From Paracoccaceae bacterium (GTDB lineage Bacteria; Pseudomonadota; Alphaproteobacteria; Rhodobacterales; Rhodobacteraceae), in assembly GCA_027492585.1 (NCBI GenBank), contig JAPUEK010000072.1, forward strand, positions 1 to 54,721: 54,721 nucleotides of DNA, in the 5' to 3' direction. The notes under the pieces were generated by a model. The model worked only from the letters and a program-made list of their open reading frames with translations, was not told the origin of the DNA and ran no database searches. Within the stretch, counting starts at the first letter, position 1. Each line of letters starts with the position of its first letter. Below are positions 34,671 through 43,304 of the stretch, one piece after another. A program made the translations under genes and the position numbers.

Positions 34671-35612
34671 TCAAGCCTTGCGCGGACGACGCAGGCGCGG
34701 ATCGGCCAGCATCGCCAGAAGATCCACGGCCAGGTTGACCGAGACGAAGAACACCACGAACAGCGTCAGCACCGCCTGCATGCCCACGAAATCGCGAAAC
34801 CGGATTGCCTCGATGAAGAAGGCGCCGATGCCGTTCAGACCAAAGACCCGCTCGACCACGATGGCACCGATGATCATCAGGGTGAACTGCGCCCCGAAAG
34901 TCGTCATGTAGGGAATGGCGATGTTCGGAAGCGCCTCGCGCAACAGAACCGCGCCGCGCGTCCGGCCCTTGGCAAAGCCGGTGGTGGCGAAGGGGCGTGA
35001 CATCGCCTCTTGCAGGTTGACCCGCACCACCCGCGCCAGAACCGATGCCGGGAACAGCGCGATGGTGATCCAGGGCATGATCCAGCTTTTCAGCCCCGTG
35101 GTGCCGAACGAAGGCAGCCAGCCGAGCGTGACGGCAAAGACGATCACCAGCATGGCAGCGACAAAGAAATTCGGCGTCGAGGCTCCGACCAGCGCCAATC
35201 CATGCAGCACCCGGTCCACAACTCCGCCATTCGACATCGCCCCCGCCAGCCCCATGGCGAGGGACAAAAGCAGGGCCAGCACTCCGCCGCCAAGCAGGAG
35301 CAACAGCGTCATCGGAATTCGGTCGGCGAATTCCTCCGCCATCGGCTTGCCCGAGCGCAGGGAAACCCCGAAATCGCCCGTCACCGCATTGCCAAGCCAA
35401 TGGATATAGCGCAGCGGCAAGGGGTCGTTCAGGCCAAGGTCATTGGCGATCCTGGCGATCATCTCGCCATCGGCGCCCGCACCCGCCGCGCGCTCGGCGA
35501 TCAGCGCGGCCACATTGCCGGGCGCTGCGGTCACCAGCGCGAAGGTCAGCGCCGTCGCAGCCAGCATCAGCAGGACGGCCAAAGCCATCCTGCGCAGGAA
35601 CATCTGTTGCAT
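34671..35612 (-). CDS. nikB: NikB-like ABC permease
   Basis: A 313-residue permease of the DppB/NikB class, with hydrophobic segments throughout, GDFGVSLRSGKPMAEEFADR near residue 95 and the conserved loop FATTGFAKGRTRGAVLLREA. It follows nikA by 21 bases and precedes nikC by 12 bases on the minus strand. Confidence 0.88.
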   Translation of the reverse strand: MQQMFLRRMALAVLLMLAATALTFALVTAAPGNVAALIAERAAGAGADGEMIARIANDLGLNDPLPLRYIHWLGNAVTGDFGVSLRSGKPMAEEFADRIPMTLLLLLGGGVLALLLSLAMGLAGAMSNGGVVDRVLHGLALVGASTPNFFVAAMLVIVFAVTLGWLPSFGTTGLKSWIMPWITIALFPASVLARVVRVNLQEAMSRPFATTGFAKGRTRGAVLLREALPNIAIPYMTTFGAQFTLMIIGAIVVERVFGLNGIGAFFIEAIRFRDFVGMQAVLTLFVVFFVSVNLAVDLLAMLADPRLRRPRKA

Positions 35613-35633
35613 GGGTCCCCCCGGGTTGCGGCC

Positions 35634-37175
35634 TCAGCCCAGCGTGATGCCCTTGAACGGGATGTCGTAATCGGTGACCGGCAGGGCAAAGCCTTTGACC
35701 CGCGGGTTCACTGCCCAGATGCGCTGGGTAACCACCAGCGGGCAGGCGGCCGTGTTGTCGTAGAGCCAGTCATAGACCGCCTGCATCGCCCCTTCGCGGG
35801 CATCGCCCCCGGTCTCCAATGCCTTGGCGACCAAGACATCCAGGTCGGGGTGGATGTAGATCTTGCCATCCGGCCCGGTATCCGATGCCGTGACGAACGA
35901 AGCCCCCAGGGAGCCGTGCGGATCATAGGGCGCGCCATAGGTAGCAAAGAAGGTGAGGTCATACTGGAAGGCCGGACGACGTTCGTGCATCGTGGCATTG
36001 TCCACCGAGGAGATGTTCACTTTCAGCCCGACCTCGCCCAGCATGCCCTGGATCATCTCGGCGATGCGGCGCGAGCCGGGGAAGCTTTCGTCCGAAACGA
36101 GGAAATCGATCTCCAGCGCCGCACCGCCCTTGGTCCAGCCCGAAGCATCGCCCGTCCAGCCGCCCGCAGTCAGTGCGGCCTGCGCCGCCGCGACATCGCG
36201 GGAGGGCACGTCATGGCGCTTGCCGGCTGTCGGAACCGTGGTCGGGAAGATGTCGGCAGTCGGATCGGCATAGCCCTCGAACAGCACCGCCGCCACGGCC
36301 GCTCGGTCGATCCCGAGGAAGATCGCGTCGCGCACGGCTTTGTCCTGCATCATCGGCGATTTCGGCGAATAGCCCAGGATGGTGGTCGCGGTGCCTGGCT
36401 CGGCCACCACGGTCATGCCCTCGCCAGCCAGCGCCTTGGCCCGGCGCGGCGAAAGGGCTGCCACCCAGTCGCCGCCAATCACGTCCAGATCACCGGCCCT
36501 CAGCGCGTTGGCGCGCGCCAGCTCGTCCGGCACCACCAGCAGTTCCAATCGGCCGAAGGCAGGTTTTTCGCCCCAACAAGCGTCATTGCGCACCAGAACC
36601 GTCTTGGTCGCGTCATGGCTTTCGACGATCCACGGGCCGGTGCCGATCGGCTGGCCTGCTGCGGCCTTCGGCGACAGGAACCGCACCGGGCGCACGATGG
36701 TCAGTTCCAAGAGCGCTGCGGGAACCGGGCGCTTCAGCTTGACAGTGATTTTGTTGGGCGCGTCCTTGACGACGCTATCGTAGGCATCGGCAATCCCGAT
36801 CCACGAGAAATCGGCCACCCCCATCCAGCGCTTCAGGTTCCATTCCGCCGCATCGGCATCAAAGGGCGTGCCGTCCGAGAAGGCGACACCTTCGCGCAGG
36901 TCGAAGCTGATCGACAGCCCGTCCCCGGCCACGGCCCAAGCTGTCGCCAGCCCCGGCTCCAGCGTGCCCCCGGGGCCGTAGTGGATCAGCCCATCGAAGA
37001 CGATTGTGTAAGAGGAAAGGGTCGAGACGTTCTGTAAGAGATCAAGATCGCCGGTCTCGCCGGCTATGGCCACGCGCAGCGTGTCACCGTGGCCGTCGGC
37101 GAGGCTGATGCGGGGCAACATCGCAAAGAGAGGGGTGGCAGTCGTCAGGGCAAGCAGATGGCGGCGCGTGAGCAT
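35634..37175 (-). CDS. nikA: NikA-like substrate-binding protein
   Basis: A 513-residue extracytoplasmic binding protein (family 5). The N-terminus MLTRRHLLALTTATPLF resembles a twin-arginine signal. Several stretches match what I recall of E. coli NikA: RPVRFLSPKAA, IGTGPWIVES, CWGEKPAFGRLELLVVPD, TYGAPYDPHGSLG and IPFKGITLG at the end. This supports nickel (or a nickel chelate) rather than peptide import. It is the first gene of nikABCDE-gntR, 50 bases from the GTCTAGAC palindrome. Confidence 0.82.
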   Translation of the reverse strand: MLTRRHLLALTTATPLFAMLPRISLADGHGDTLRVAIAGETGDLDLLQNVSTLSSYTIVFDGLIHYGPGGTLEPGLATAWAVAGDGLSISFDLREGVAFSDGTPFDADAAEWNLKRWMGVADFSWIGIADAYDSVVKDAPNKITVKLKRPVPAALLELTIVRPVRFLSPKAAAGQPIGTGPWIVESHDATKTVLVRNDACWGEKPAFGRLELLVVPDELARANALRAGDLDVIGGDWVAALSPRRAKALAGEGMTVVAEPGTATTILGYSPKSPMMQDKAVRDAIFLGIDRAAVAAVLFEGYADPTADIFPTTVPTAGKRHDVPSRDVAAAQAALTAGGWTGDASGWTKGGAALEIDFLVSDESFPGSRRIAEMIQGMLGEVGLKVNISSVDNATMHERRPAFQYDLTFFATYGAPYDPHGSLGASFVTASDTGPDGKIYIHPDLDVLVAKALETGGDAREGAMQAVYDWLYDNTAACPLVVTQRIWAVNPRVKGFALPVTDYDIPFKGITLG

Positions 37176-37223
37176 TTGGCTTTCCTTCCCGTTGGTGTTT
37201 TCTGGAAGACTAGCGGAAGTGAA

Positions 37224-37243
37224 ATTATTGTCTAGACATTATT
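37224..37243. promoter_or_regulatory. Candidate GntR/HutC operator before nikA
   Basis: A near-palindrome ATTATTGTCTAGACATTATT centred on GTCTAGAC (37230-37237), 48 bp upstream of nikA. It fits the GT-N-TA-N-AC pattern of HutC-type operators and is the only such site seen at this operon, whose last gene encodes a HutC-type regulator. Confidence 0.55.
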
Positions 37244-37323
37244 GAGATGGGCCGAGCGCCCTCGTCGGAGCGCCCGCCCGGAAAGCACTCCAAATAGGCA
37301 GATCTCGTGGCCGCCCGCTTCGC

Positions 37324-39174
37324 TCACTTCCTTGGCGGAATTTTTCTGGTCGCCTTTGCGGCAAGCCCGATCTTATCAAAGGCGGCGGCGGCCAGAGGAA
37401 GCGCAACGGATTCAACAGTCGACGGCGCACGAGCAGAACTCAGACCCGCCAACATCGCGTGATTTCCATTTGCTCCTTTATTCTTCGCGAGAATATCCAG
37501 TTTCACCTCCCCCGTCGGCCTGGCCCGATCAATTGGGCCAAACCACCGATCCTCATAGTATCGTACATGCCTCGCCCGGATGGGATACTGCCCCTCGGGC
37601 AGCACCAACACCTCATCCAGCGGAAACCGCAGCAACTCGTTTGCCGAAATCAGCGGCCGCTCCTCGGATCGCCGACTGACATTGGCGCTGTCCTCCAGCG
37701 CCCGGATGCGCGACTGGCTCTCGGTCACTGCCGTGACGGTCGACCGCCCGAGCGCGTTGGAAAGCACATCCGCCGTCCGATCATCCTGCGGCGTCATGTA
37801 GATTTGGACCCCGGCACCACCCTGCAACGACCTGCGCCCGGTCTCGCCATAGATGTCGTCCAGCCCCGGAATGGTCTGCGAGATTATGAAGAACCGCCCC
37901 CCGAAGCTGCGGATCGTCTTGATCGAGGAGAGGACCAGCGGCTGCCGCCCAAGCTGGTCGAACTCGTCCATCAGGAACATCACCGCATGTGGTTCGTCCG
38001 GCCCCGGCTCCCTGCGCTGCAGCGAGGCGATGGCATCCGCGAAGAGAAGACGCACAAGGGGGGCCAGGGTTTTCAGGTGCTCGGGCTGGACCACGATGTA
38101 GAGGCTCTGCGGCTTGGCCCGAAACGTCGAGAAGTCGAAGTCGCTGGCTGACGTCACGCGATCGACAGTAGGGTCGTTCCAGAGCTCGAGACCCGAGCCC
38201 TGGATCACCGAAACATAAGCACCGAGGGTCTTTTCAGGGACGTCGGCCATTTCAAGGAAAGTGCGTGAGACGATCGGGATCTGCGTGTCCTCGGCGATGG
38301 TGGTGTAGGTCTTCTTTTTGTCGCCCCCGCCGGCCATGAGTTCGCCGGCATAGCCCAGGGTCGGGCGGCGCTGCTCGATGGCGTAGAGGCAAGAGGCGAT
38401 GAAGAGACGCTTGCCGGCGTTGAAGAAGCTCTGCGCGCTTTCGCCTTCCGGGATGAGGAAGAGATCGGCCATCGAGTTCAGCGCGGTGTATTGACGCTCG
38501 GCCGAGGGCAGGGCGGCGATGCGGGCGAGGGGGTTGAAGCGGTGTGAGCCGCGCTCGTCGTCGAAAGGCGAGAAATACCAGATCGCGTTCTTCAGCCCGT
38601 GCTGTCGGTGGATCGAGGTCTTGGCGAAGTTCTCGCCCTTCACGTCGAGGATGATCCCGGACCCGGTGAAATGCAAAAGGTTCGGGATAACGAAGCCGAC
38701 GCCTTTGCCGCGCCCGGTGGGGGCAATCATCATCGCATGGGGGAAGCGATCGGGCGGTGCCATGACGAAAGGCGCGTCAGTTTTCGGGGCGCCGAGCTTG
38801 CCGAAGATGAAGCCGTTCTGGTCGAGACTGCCGATCATCTTGTTACGCTTCAGCTCGCGCCTGGTCTGGAAATGCGCGTCATCATACTGGTTGAGCCGCC
38901 CGCGATGGACGCCGGCGAGACCGACCAGCGTCAGGGCAATCGTCACCGCACCGGTGATGATGAGCGCGCCCTGCAAGGTTGCGGGGCGGGCTTCAAGGTC
39001 CTCCCAAGGGTAGCGGATGAACCATAGGCCCAACGGGCTGAGCGTGTCGAGGCTCTCGCGGAAAGCAACGATGAGGTAGATCGTCGCGAGCATGCCGCCA
39101 ACATAAAGGCCGGTCAGTAGACCCAGGACGACAGCAAGCGGATACCGCCAGGCGGATTCAAGGTTCGAAAGCAA
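37324..39174 (-). CDS. virD4: VirD4/TraG type IV coupling protein
   Basis: A 616-residue coupling ATPase. Two N-terminal transmembrane segments (LAVVLGLLTGLYVGGMLATI, and a second near residue 55) precede Walker A APTGRGKGVGF (near 150). Then come GENFAKTSIHRQHGL and Walker B AVMFLMDEFDQLGR (near 400). It brings the relaxase-DNA complex to the VirB channel. The relaxase gene lies 12 bases upstream on the same strand. It is separated from virB11 by the 16-kb metal island, although such genes usually sit together. Confidence 0.92.
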   Translation of the reverse strand: MLSNLESAWRYPLAVVLGLLTGLYVGGMLATIYLIVAFRESLDTLSPLGLWFIRYPWEDLEARPATLQGALIITGAVTIALTLVGLAGVHRGRLNQYDDAHFQTRRELKRNKMIGSLDQNGFIFGKLGAPKTDAPFVMAPPDRFPHAMMIAPTGRGKGVGFVIPNLLHFTGSGIILDVKGENFAKTSIHRQHGLKNAIWYFSPFDDERGSHRFNPLARIAALPSAERQYTALNSMADLFLIPEGESAQSFFNAGKRLFIASCLYAIEQRRPTLGYAGELMAGGGDKKKTYTTIAEDTQIPIVSRTFLEMADVPEKTLGAYVSVIQGSGLELWNDPTVDRVTSASDFDFSTFRAKPQSLYIVVQPEHLKTLAPLVRLLFADAIASLQRREPGPDEPHAVMFLMDEFDQLGRQPLVLSSIKTIRSFGGRFFIISQTIPGLDDIYGETGRRSLQGGAGVQIYMTPQDDRTADVLSNALGRSTVTAVTESQSRIRALEDSANVSRRSEERPLISANELLRFPLDEVLVLPEGQYPIRARHVRYYEDRWFGPIDRARPTGEVKLDILAKNKGANGNHAMLAGLSSARAPSTVESVALPLAAAAFDKIGLAAKATRKIPPRK

Positions 39175-39186
39175 GGCTGTTATCCT

Positions 39187-41061
39187 TTAGAGTTCGTGGC
39201 CGTGATCGCGCTCGAAGGTGCGCTCGCGCTGACCGAGTTCGGCGGCCCGTGACTGGCTGCGCGCCAGGTCGGCCCAATGCCCAGCCGAGCCCGTCTGACT
39301 GAGATCGCCCTCATTCTTCAGCTCATGCGCGACGGCCGCCCTGAGCGCGGGATCGCGAACCTGTTCGGTGAGGGGCGCTAGATCGCCGGCGCGCACGCGC
39401 TCCAGATCTTCCGGCCGCAGGTTCTCTTGCATGCGGTCGACGATGGCCTCAAGCGCGGGCACCTCGGACAAGCGGAGATGACGATCGGCGGAGAGGAGCT
39501 GATCCTTCGCCAAGGCTTCGGAAAGGGCAGGGGCCAGATCGAGTCCTTTGATCGCGGCATCGACCTCCTGACCGAGGGCGCGCTCGGTTTCCATCCAGAA
39601 TACCTTTTGCATCGTGTTCGGCTGTTCGGCGATCCAGCTCGCCCGCTGGCCTTCGCTGCGTTCGGCCAGACTGAAGCGGGCGACCATTTCTTCAACGGAG
39701 GTGCCTGCGATGCGAAGCTCGTCTTCTCGGATCGAGAAGAGCGCCGTCAGCCGTTCGCCGATTTCGTCGCGAACATGCGAGAGAGTGGCGCGTAGACCCG
39801 CATCCAGCGAAATGCCTTCGCTGATGCCCTGATCCAGCCGCGCCAGGGAAGCGAGGGCCGGGTTGTGATAGGGATCGTCATTCCGCTCGGCGGCGCGGGC
39901 ATGTTCGGCCAGAAGCAAGTTGTCGGGGGCGAGTTTCAGCGAGGCGCGCGCCTGATCGGCAAAGCTGCGCTCCAGTTCGACCCGCCCGGCCGAGGGCTCC
40001 ATTGCCCGGATCGCCTCCCAGGCCTCGGTCGCCGAAGCAATCATCTCCGCGCGCGCCGCCTCGATGCGGGCTGCGGCATCGCCCTCGGCGTGAAGGGTAG
40101 CATCGGGCATCTGGGGAACTCCTTGTCTTAAAGCGGAAGCTGAGGCGCCAAGCGCTGCGGCAAGGCGGGTCATGAAACTTGTGGCGCTTGGCTCAGCGCC
40201 GGAGGCCGAGGCGAGGCCCGCGATCTGGGCCAGCTCGTCATAATCGCGGGCAAAGCCCCGCAAGGTATCGAGCCTGCGCGCCCGCTCACCATCCGACATC
40301 GGTGGTGGGGGAGGCGGCGTGGTTTTGCCGGAAGCATGGGCGGCGCGCATTTCGGTCTCACGCGGGGCATTCTCGATCAGCCCGCGCGACAGCCGCGTTG
40401 AGGCGACGATGTTCAGCCCATGCTCTTGAGAAATCTCGGCGTGCAACTCGCGCATCACATCGAAGTTCAGCGCGGCGTGACGGCAGATCGACATGAAGCG
40501 ACCCTCATCGATGCCGTGCTTGTCCACCACGAAATGCGCGTGCAGATGGTCGGTGTCCTTGTGCAGCGCCGCGACATAGCGCCAGACATCGCCATACTCG
40601 CCCGACCCAAAGACCGCCTGACCCCAGTCACGGGCAATGGCCTCTGCCCGGTCGGCGTCCACACCGCGCGGAAAACTCAGGATGATGTGGTCAGTATGAC
40701 CGCGCTTCGGCGCACCGTTCCAGGTCGATGACCAGACTTCGGCAATCCGCCCCGTGCGCTCGGGATCGAAGTCACGGTCATAGCCAGCAAGATTGCACCA
40801 GGTGCTCTGCACCCCCTCTTCCCGGGCGACATAGTCCAGAAGCCGTTTCAACTCCTGCGGCGTGCGGGTGCTGCCCCCCACGATGCGCTTGACGACAGAC
40901 TGCCAGCTGCGCGGCGCGGCAGCATTGCGCAGAAGCGCCCGCGACCGACGCTCTTTCGGCGAGCCAAGGCGACCCTCGGCCCCGCCACCGCCCGAGCGGC
41001 CCCGGCGCTTGCCGTCCAGCACATGGCCCAGAACCAGATCTTCAACGCTCGTCCGGGTCAT
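39187..41061 (-). CDS. MOBP-like relaxase (VirD2-type)
   Basis: A 624-residue relaxase. The catalytic domain is N-terminal: tyrosine candidate Y77 in LLDYVAREEG, DHIILSFPRGVDADRAEAIA near 124, and the histidine triad region HKDTDHLHAHFVV (167-179). These residues bind metal and nick oriT. The C-terminal half is a long helical region rich in Ala, Arg and Glu with no clear domain. It overlaps the MobC-like gene as ATGA. The oriT should lie upstream, and hairpins there (41667-41785) fit. Confidence 0.9.
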   Translation of the reverse strand: MTRTSVEDLVLGHVLDGKRRGRSGGGGAEGRLGSPKERRSRALLRNAAAPRSWQSVVKRIVGGSTRTPQELKRLLDYVAREEGVQSTWCNLAGYDRDFDPERTGRIAEVWSSTWNGAPKRGHTDHIILSFPRGVDADRAEAIARDWGQAVFGSGEYGDVWRYVAALHKDTDHLHAHFVVDKHGIDEGRFMSICRHAALNFDVMRELHAEISQEHGLNIVASTRLSRGLIENAPRETEMRAAHASGKTTPPPPPPMSDGERARRLDTLRGFARDYDELAQIAGLASASGAEPSATSFMTRLAAALGASASALRQGVPQMPDATLHAEGDAAARIEAARAEMIASATEAWEAIRAMEPSAGRVELERSFADQARASLKLAPDNLLLAEHARAAERNDDPYHNPALASLARLDQGISEGISLDAGLRATLSHVRDEIGERLTALFSIREDELRIAGTSVEEMVARFSLAERSEGQRASWIAEQPNTMQKVFWMETERALGQEVDAAIKGLDLAPALSEALAKDQLLSADRHLRLSEVPALEAIVDRMQENLRPEDLERVRAGDLAPLTEQVRDPALRAAVAHELKNEGDLSQTGSAGHWADLARSQSRAAELGQRERTFERDHGHEL

Positions 41062-41600
41062 TTCGTTGCCGCCCTAGTCGGAGCAGCAGCAGGATCAAAG
41101 CTGGCACGCCCCTGCGCCTCCGCGATCAGGCCCACGACTTCGTCTACCAGATCATCGACCCGCGCCGCGACTTTGCGAACAAGGGCCGCGTCCCCCGCTT
41201 TCCAGTGCAGACGACCCACGGCGCCGAGCCGGGCCAGCTGGTTGAGGTTGTTGCCCACGGCTGCGAGATCGCGCCGTGCGGCGGCGATTGCCTCGATCTC
41301 GGCTGACTGCAAGGCCAGAAGGCTGGCTGCCTGCCTGACAAGATGCCTGATTGCCTTGGAAACCGTCAGGTCGGTTGACCGGATAGCTGCCAGCAAATGT
41401 GCATGTTCGGCTTCGGTCACGCGGAAGTTCAGCTTCACCGCCAGCCGGGTTCCGTCCTGGCGGTCGAGGTCCACCTTCACCCGAGACACCGTCTGACGGT
41501 GCCGTCCCAGGGCGCGGGCCACAGCCCCCACGGTCTCGCCAGCGGCCAGTCGCGCCCGGATCCGGGAGCGGTCGTCTTCGGAGAGGCGTGAACCATTCAT
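41058..41600 (-). CDS. mobC: MobC-like relaxosome accessory protein
   Basis: A 180-residue protein. An N-terminal helix-turn-helix resembles resolvase or transposase-type DNA-binding regions (AAGETVGAVARALGRHRQTVSRVK, residues 20-43). A MobC-type helical C-terminus contains AAARRDLAAVGNNLNQLARLG. It would bind oriT and help the relaxase. It is the first gene of mobC-relaxase-virD4. The 18-bp element at 41611-41628 lies just before its start. Confidence 0.82.
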   Translation of the reverse strand: MNGSRLSEDDRSRIRARLAAGETVGAVARALGRHRQTVSRVKVDLDRQDGTRLAVKLNFRVTEAEHAHLLAAIRSTDLTVSKAIRHLVRQAASLLALQSAEIEAIAAARRDLAAVGNNLNQLARLGAVGRLHWKAGDAALVRKVAARVDDLVDEVVGLIAEAQGRASFDPAAAPTRAATK

Positions 41601-41610
41601 GCTGTCATTA

Positions 41611-41628
41611 CACCATTATCAGCGTCGC
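41611..41628 (-). promoter_or_regulatory. Shared 18-bp element before mobC
   Basis: CACCATTATCAGCGTCGC, 11 bp upstream of mobC. It matches CACCACTATCAGCGCCGC at 44467-44484 in 16 of 18 positions. On the minus strand it contains TGATAATG, which could be the -10 region of the mobC promoter. Confidence 0.4.
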
Positions 41629-41666
41629 AGCACCCCGTGTACCACAGGTCACCTTTCCAGCCAACC

Positions 41667-41785
41667 GTCCTCACCGGCCGGTTTCCGCTCCTCCGAAGGG
41701 GAGCCCGCGTGCGGAAACCGGACAGCCGGTGAGGACTCCATATGGCGTCAGGGGTCGGCGGCTTGCCCGCCGACAGACCCCCCTG
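41667..41785. other. oriT: Candidate oriT (two inverted-repeat systems)
   Basis: The first system: left arm GTCCTCACCGGC (41667-41678) plus CGGTTTCCG (41679-41687); right arm CGGAAACCG (41712-41720) plus GCCGGTGAGGAC (41725-41736), with 4 unpaired bases. The second: GTCGGCGG (41754-41761) and CCGCCGAC (41767-41774), embedded in CAGGGG...CCCCTG. They lie 67-185 bp upstream of mobC and the relaxase gene, which is the usual oriT position. No nic site was assigned, since I could not match a consensus with confidence. Confidence 0.55.
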
Positions 41786-42052
41786 CGCCCGGCCGTCAGG
41801 CCTCAATTTGCGGTGAGCCCTCTGGGTGAGCGCATTGATTTTGTACAGTTTTGTGGCAGGTTGGCGTGTCGGGGATTTCGCCGGTCGGCGGGCACTCAGA
41901 TGGCCAACGCGGGGGAATTATCCGGGACGAGGGGAGGGCGGGACGACGCCAGACGTCGGGACCGTCCTGGGTCTTCCGCGCAGACGAAAGAACTGGCGAG
42001 CCTGGGCGCGGTCAGACATTCTGCGCCTCGATCTGAGCAATGTGGGCGGCCA

Positions 42053-42244
42053 CATGCGAACAGGCTGGCAGGCATTCAGGCAGACGGGAAACCTGTCAAA
42101 CAGGCGGTCAGGCTACCTGTCGCCTTGTACTGCTACCATTCATGCAGACAGCCATTCAGGCAGATTGGCACCTAGTCAAACGGGTCGGCTGGCAACCGGT
42201 TTTCCATGCCGACAGGCAAACAGGCAAACAGGCAAACAGGCCGA
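42053..42244. repeat. Octanucleotide-phased repeat array (consensus CAGGCAAA)
   Basis: The core CAGGC recurs at 42061, 42069, 42077, 42101, 42109, 42157, 42213, 42221, 42229 and 42237. Every one of these is a multiple of 8 bp apart. Degenerate units in the same register fill the gaps (for example CATGCGAA, CTGTCAAA, CATGCAGA, CATGCCGA), giving about 24 units. It sits between the oriT candidate and the VirC1/VirC2-like genes. Confidence 0.8.
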
Positions 42245-42541
42245 ATGGCAGGCTGCTTGCCCTATTCCTAAGAATAGGCTCACGGGCGAGGCATGCAACC
42301 TGTGGCAGTTCCGCAAAAATCTTCAACAATGATGAATGTTTGGGCAGGACTGGCGCAACCGCAGGCATAAGGCATTTGACCTTCTCACAACCCTATGCCT
42401 TAAGAGCGGCCCGGAAACCGAGGAAAGTGCCGCCGAACCAATGGCTTCGGCGCAATCGTTCGGATTTCGGCGGGTTCGTTTTGCGCTGCTTCGGCGCGGC
42501 CCGGTCTTGGGAAGGTGTAGTGATTTCGAAGGGTCGGTTGC

Positions 42542-43304
42542 ATGCAAGTCATTACCATCGTCCAGACCAAGGGTGGCAGCGGCAAGACCACCACCGCCAT
42601 GCTTCTGGCCTCGGCCGCCCTTGATGCCGGACGCCGCGTCACGCTGATCGATGGGGACGTGAACGCCCAGCTTGGCCGCTGGCGCGACAGTTTCGAACTG
42701 GCCGCCTGGGAGACCGTCAAGAAACCTGCCTGGCCTGAGGCCCTCTCGATCCTGTCGCCGCCCGAGACCGTCGAAGGGTTGCTTTCGCTGCTTGAGGGGG
42801 AAGAAGCGCGAGGTGTCGATCTCGTCGTCATCGACACGCGTCCGGGTACCCATACCGACACCGAAGACTTCTGCCTGATCTCCGACCTCGTGCTGATCCC
42901 GGCGCGACCCGTCTTCGCCGAATGGGAGATGACCCACCGCGCCGTCCTCTGGATGGACGATCTGCGTGCCTCGATCGCCGAGGGCGAGCGTTTTCCAGCG
43001 GTGCGGGTCTTGGTGATGGATGCGTCCGAAGATCATCGATGCCGCCACGCGGGAAGGGGGTCTCAGCCTTCTCCCGAAGCGCGACCAGGACGTCTTGATT
43101 GAAATCCTGCGGCTCGACCATCTCGATGTGATCGTGCCGCATTCGAAGATCCTCGAGCAGATGGGCTTCCATGGCCCCCTTGGTCCGGCTGCAGCGGCCA
43201 ACGCCCGCGCACCGGGCGGCAGACTGATTGCGGATGCGATCAATCGCCAACTCGAAGTGGCGCGGCTGATCCTCGCAGGTGTCGATGAGGTGGTTCTCGA
43301 TTGA
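42542..43304 (+). pseudogene. virC1: VirC1-like ParA-family ATPase, frameshifted
   Basis: The frame from ATG 42542 encodes a ParA/VirC1-type ATPase: KGGSGKTTTAMLLAS (residues 10-24), IDGDVNAQLGRWRDSF (near 38-53) and DLVVIDTRPGTHTD. After residue 159 it runs into unrelated sequence and stops at 43102. The expected continuation lies in the next frame, from ATG 43020 (RPKIIDAATREGGLSLLPKR and RLIADAINRQLEVARLILAG) to 43304. A tandem GATG GATG at 43015-43022 marks the break; removing one GATG restores one frame of about 250 residues. The truncated product keeps the nucleotide site but loses the C-terminus. VirC1 binds overdrive DNA and aids T-DNA processing in Agrobacterium. Confidence 0.7.

Larger units (their letters stand above)
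41601..42541. other. Transfer-region intergenic span without genes
   Basis: A 941-base stretch between mobC (minus) and the virC1-like gene (plus). Contents: the shared 18-bp element, two hairpin systems forming an oriT candidate (41667-41785), an 8-bp repeat array (42053-42244), a small inverted repeat CCTATTC/GAATAGG (42261-42278), and unassigned sequence up to virC1. A plus-strand frame across the array (41826-42332) looks like a by-product of the repeats. Confidence 0.55.

Noticed and set aside
35010-37037. 675-residue plus-strand frame opposite nikA/nikB
   Set aside because: Antisense artefact of GC-rich coding DNA; both opposite genes have full family motifs.
41826-42332. 168-residue plus-strand frame across the repeat array
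   Set aside because: Its sequence mirrors the 8-bp repeats (QTG, RQA), it has no ribosome site or recognisable fold, and it is best explained as a by-product of the array.
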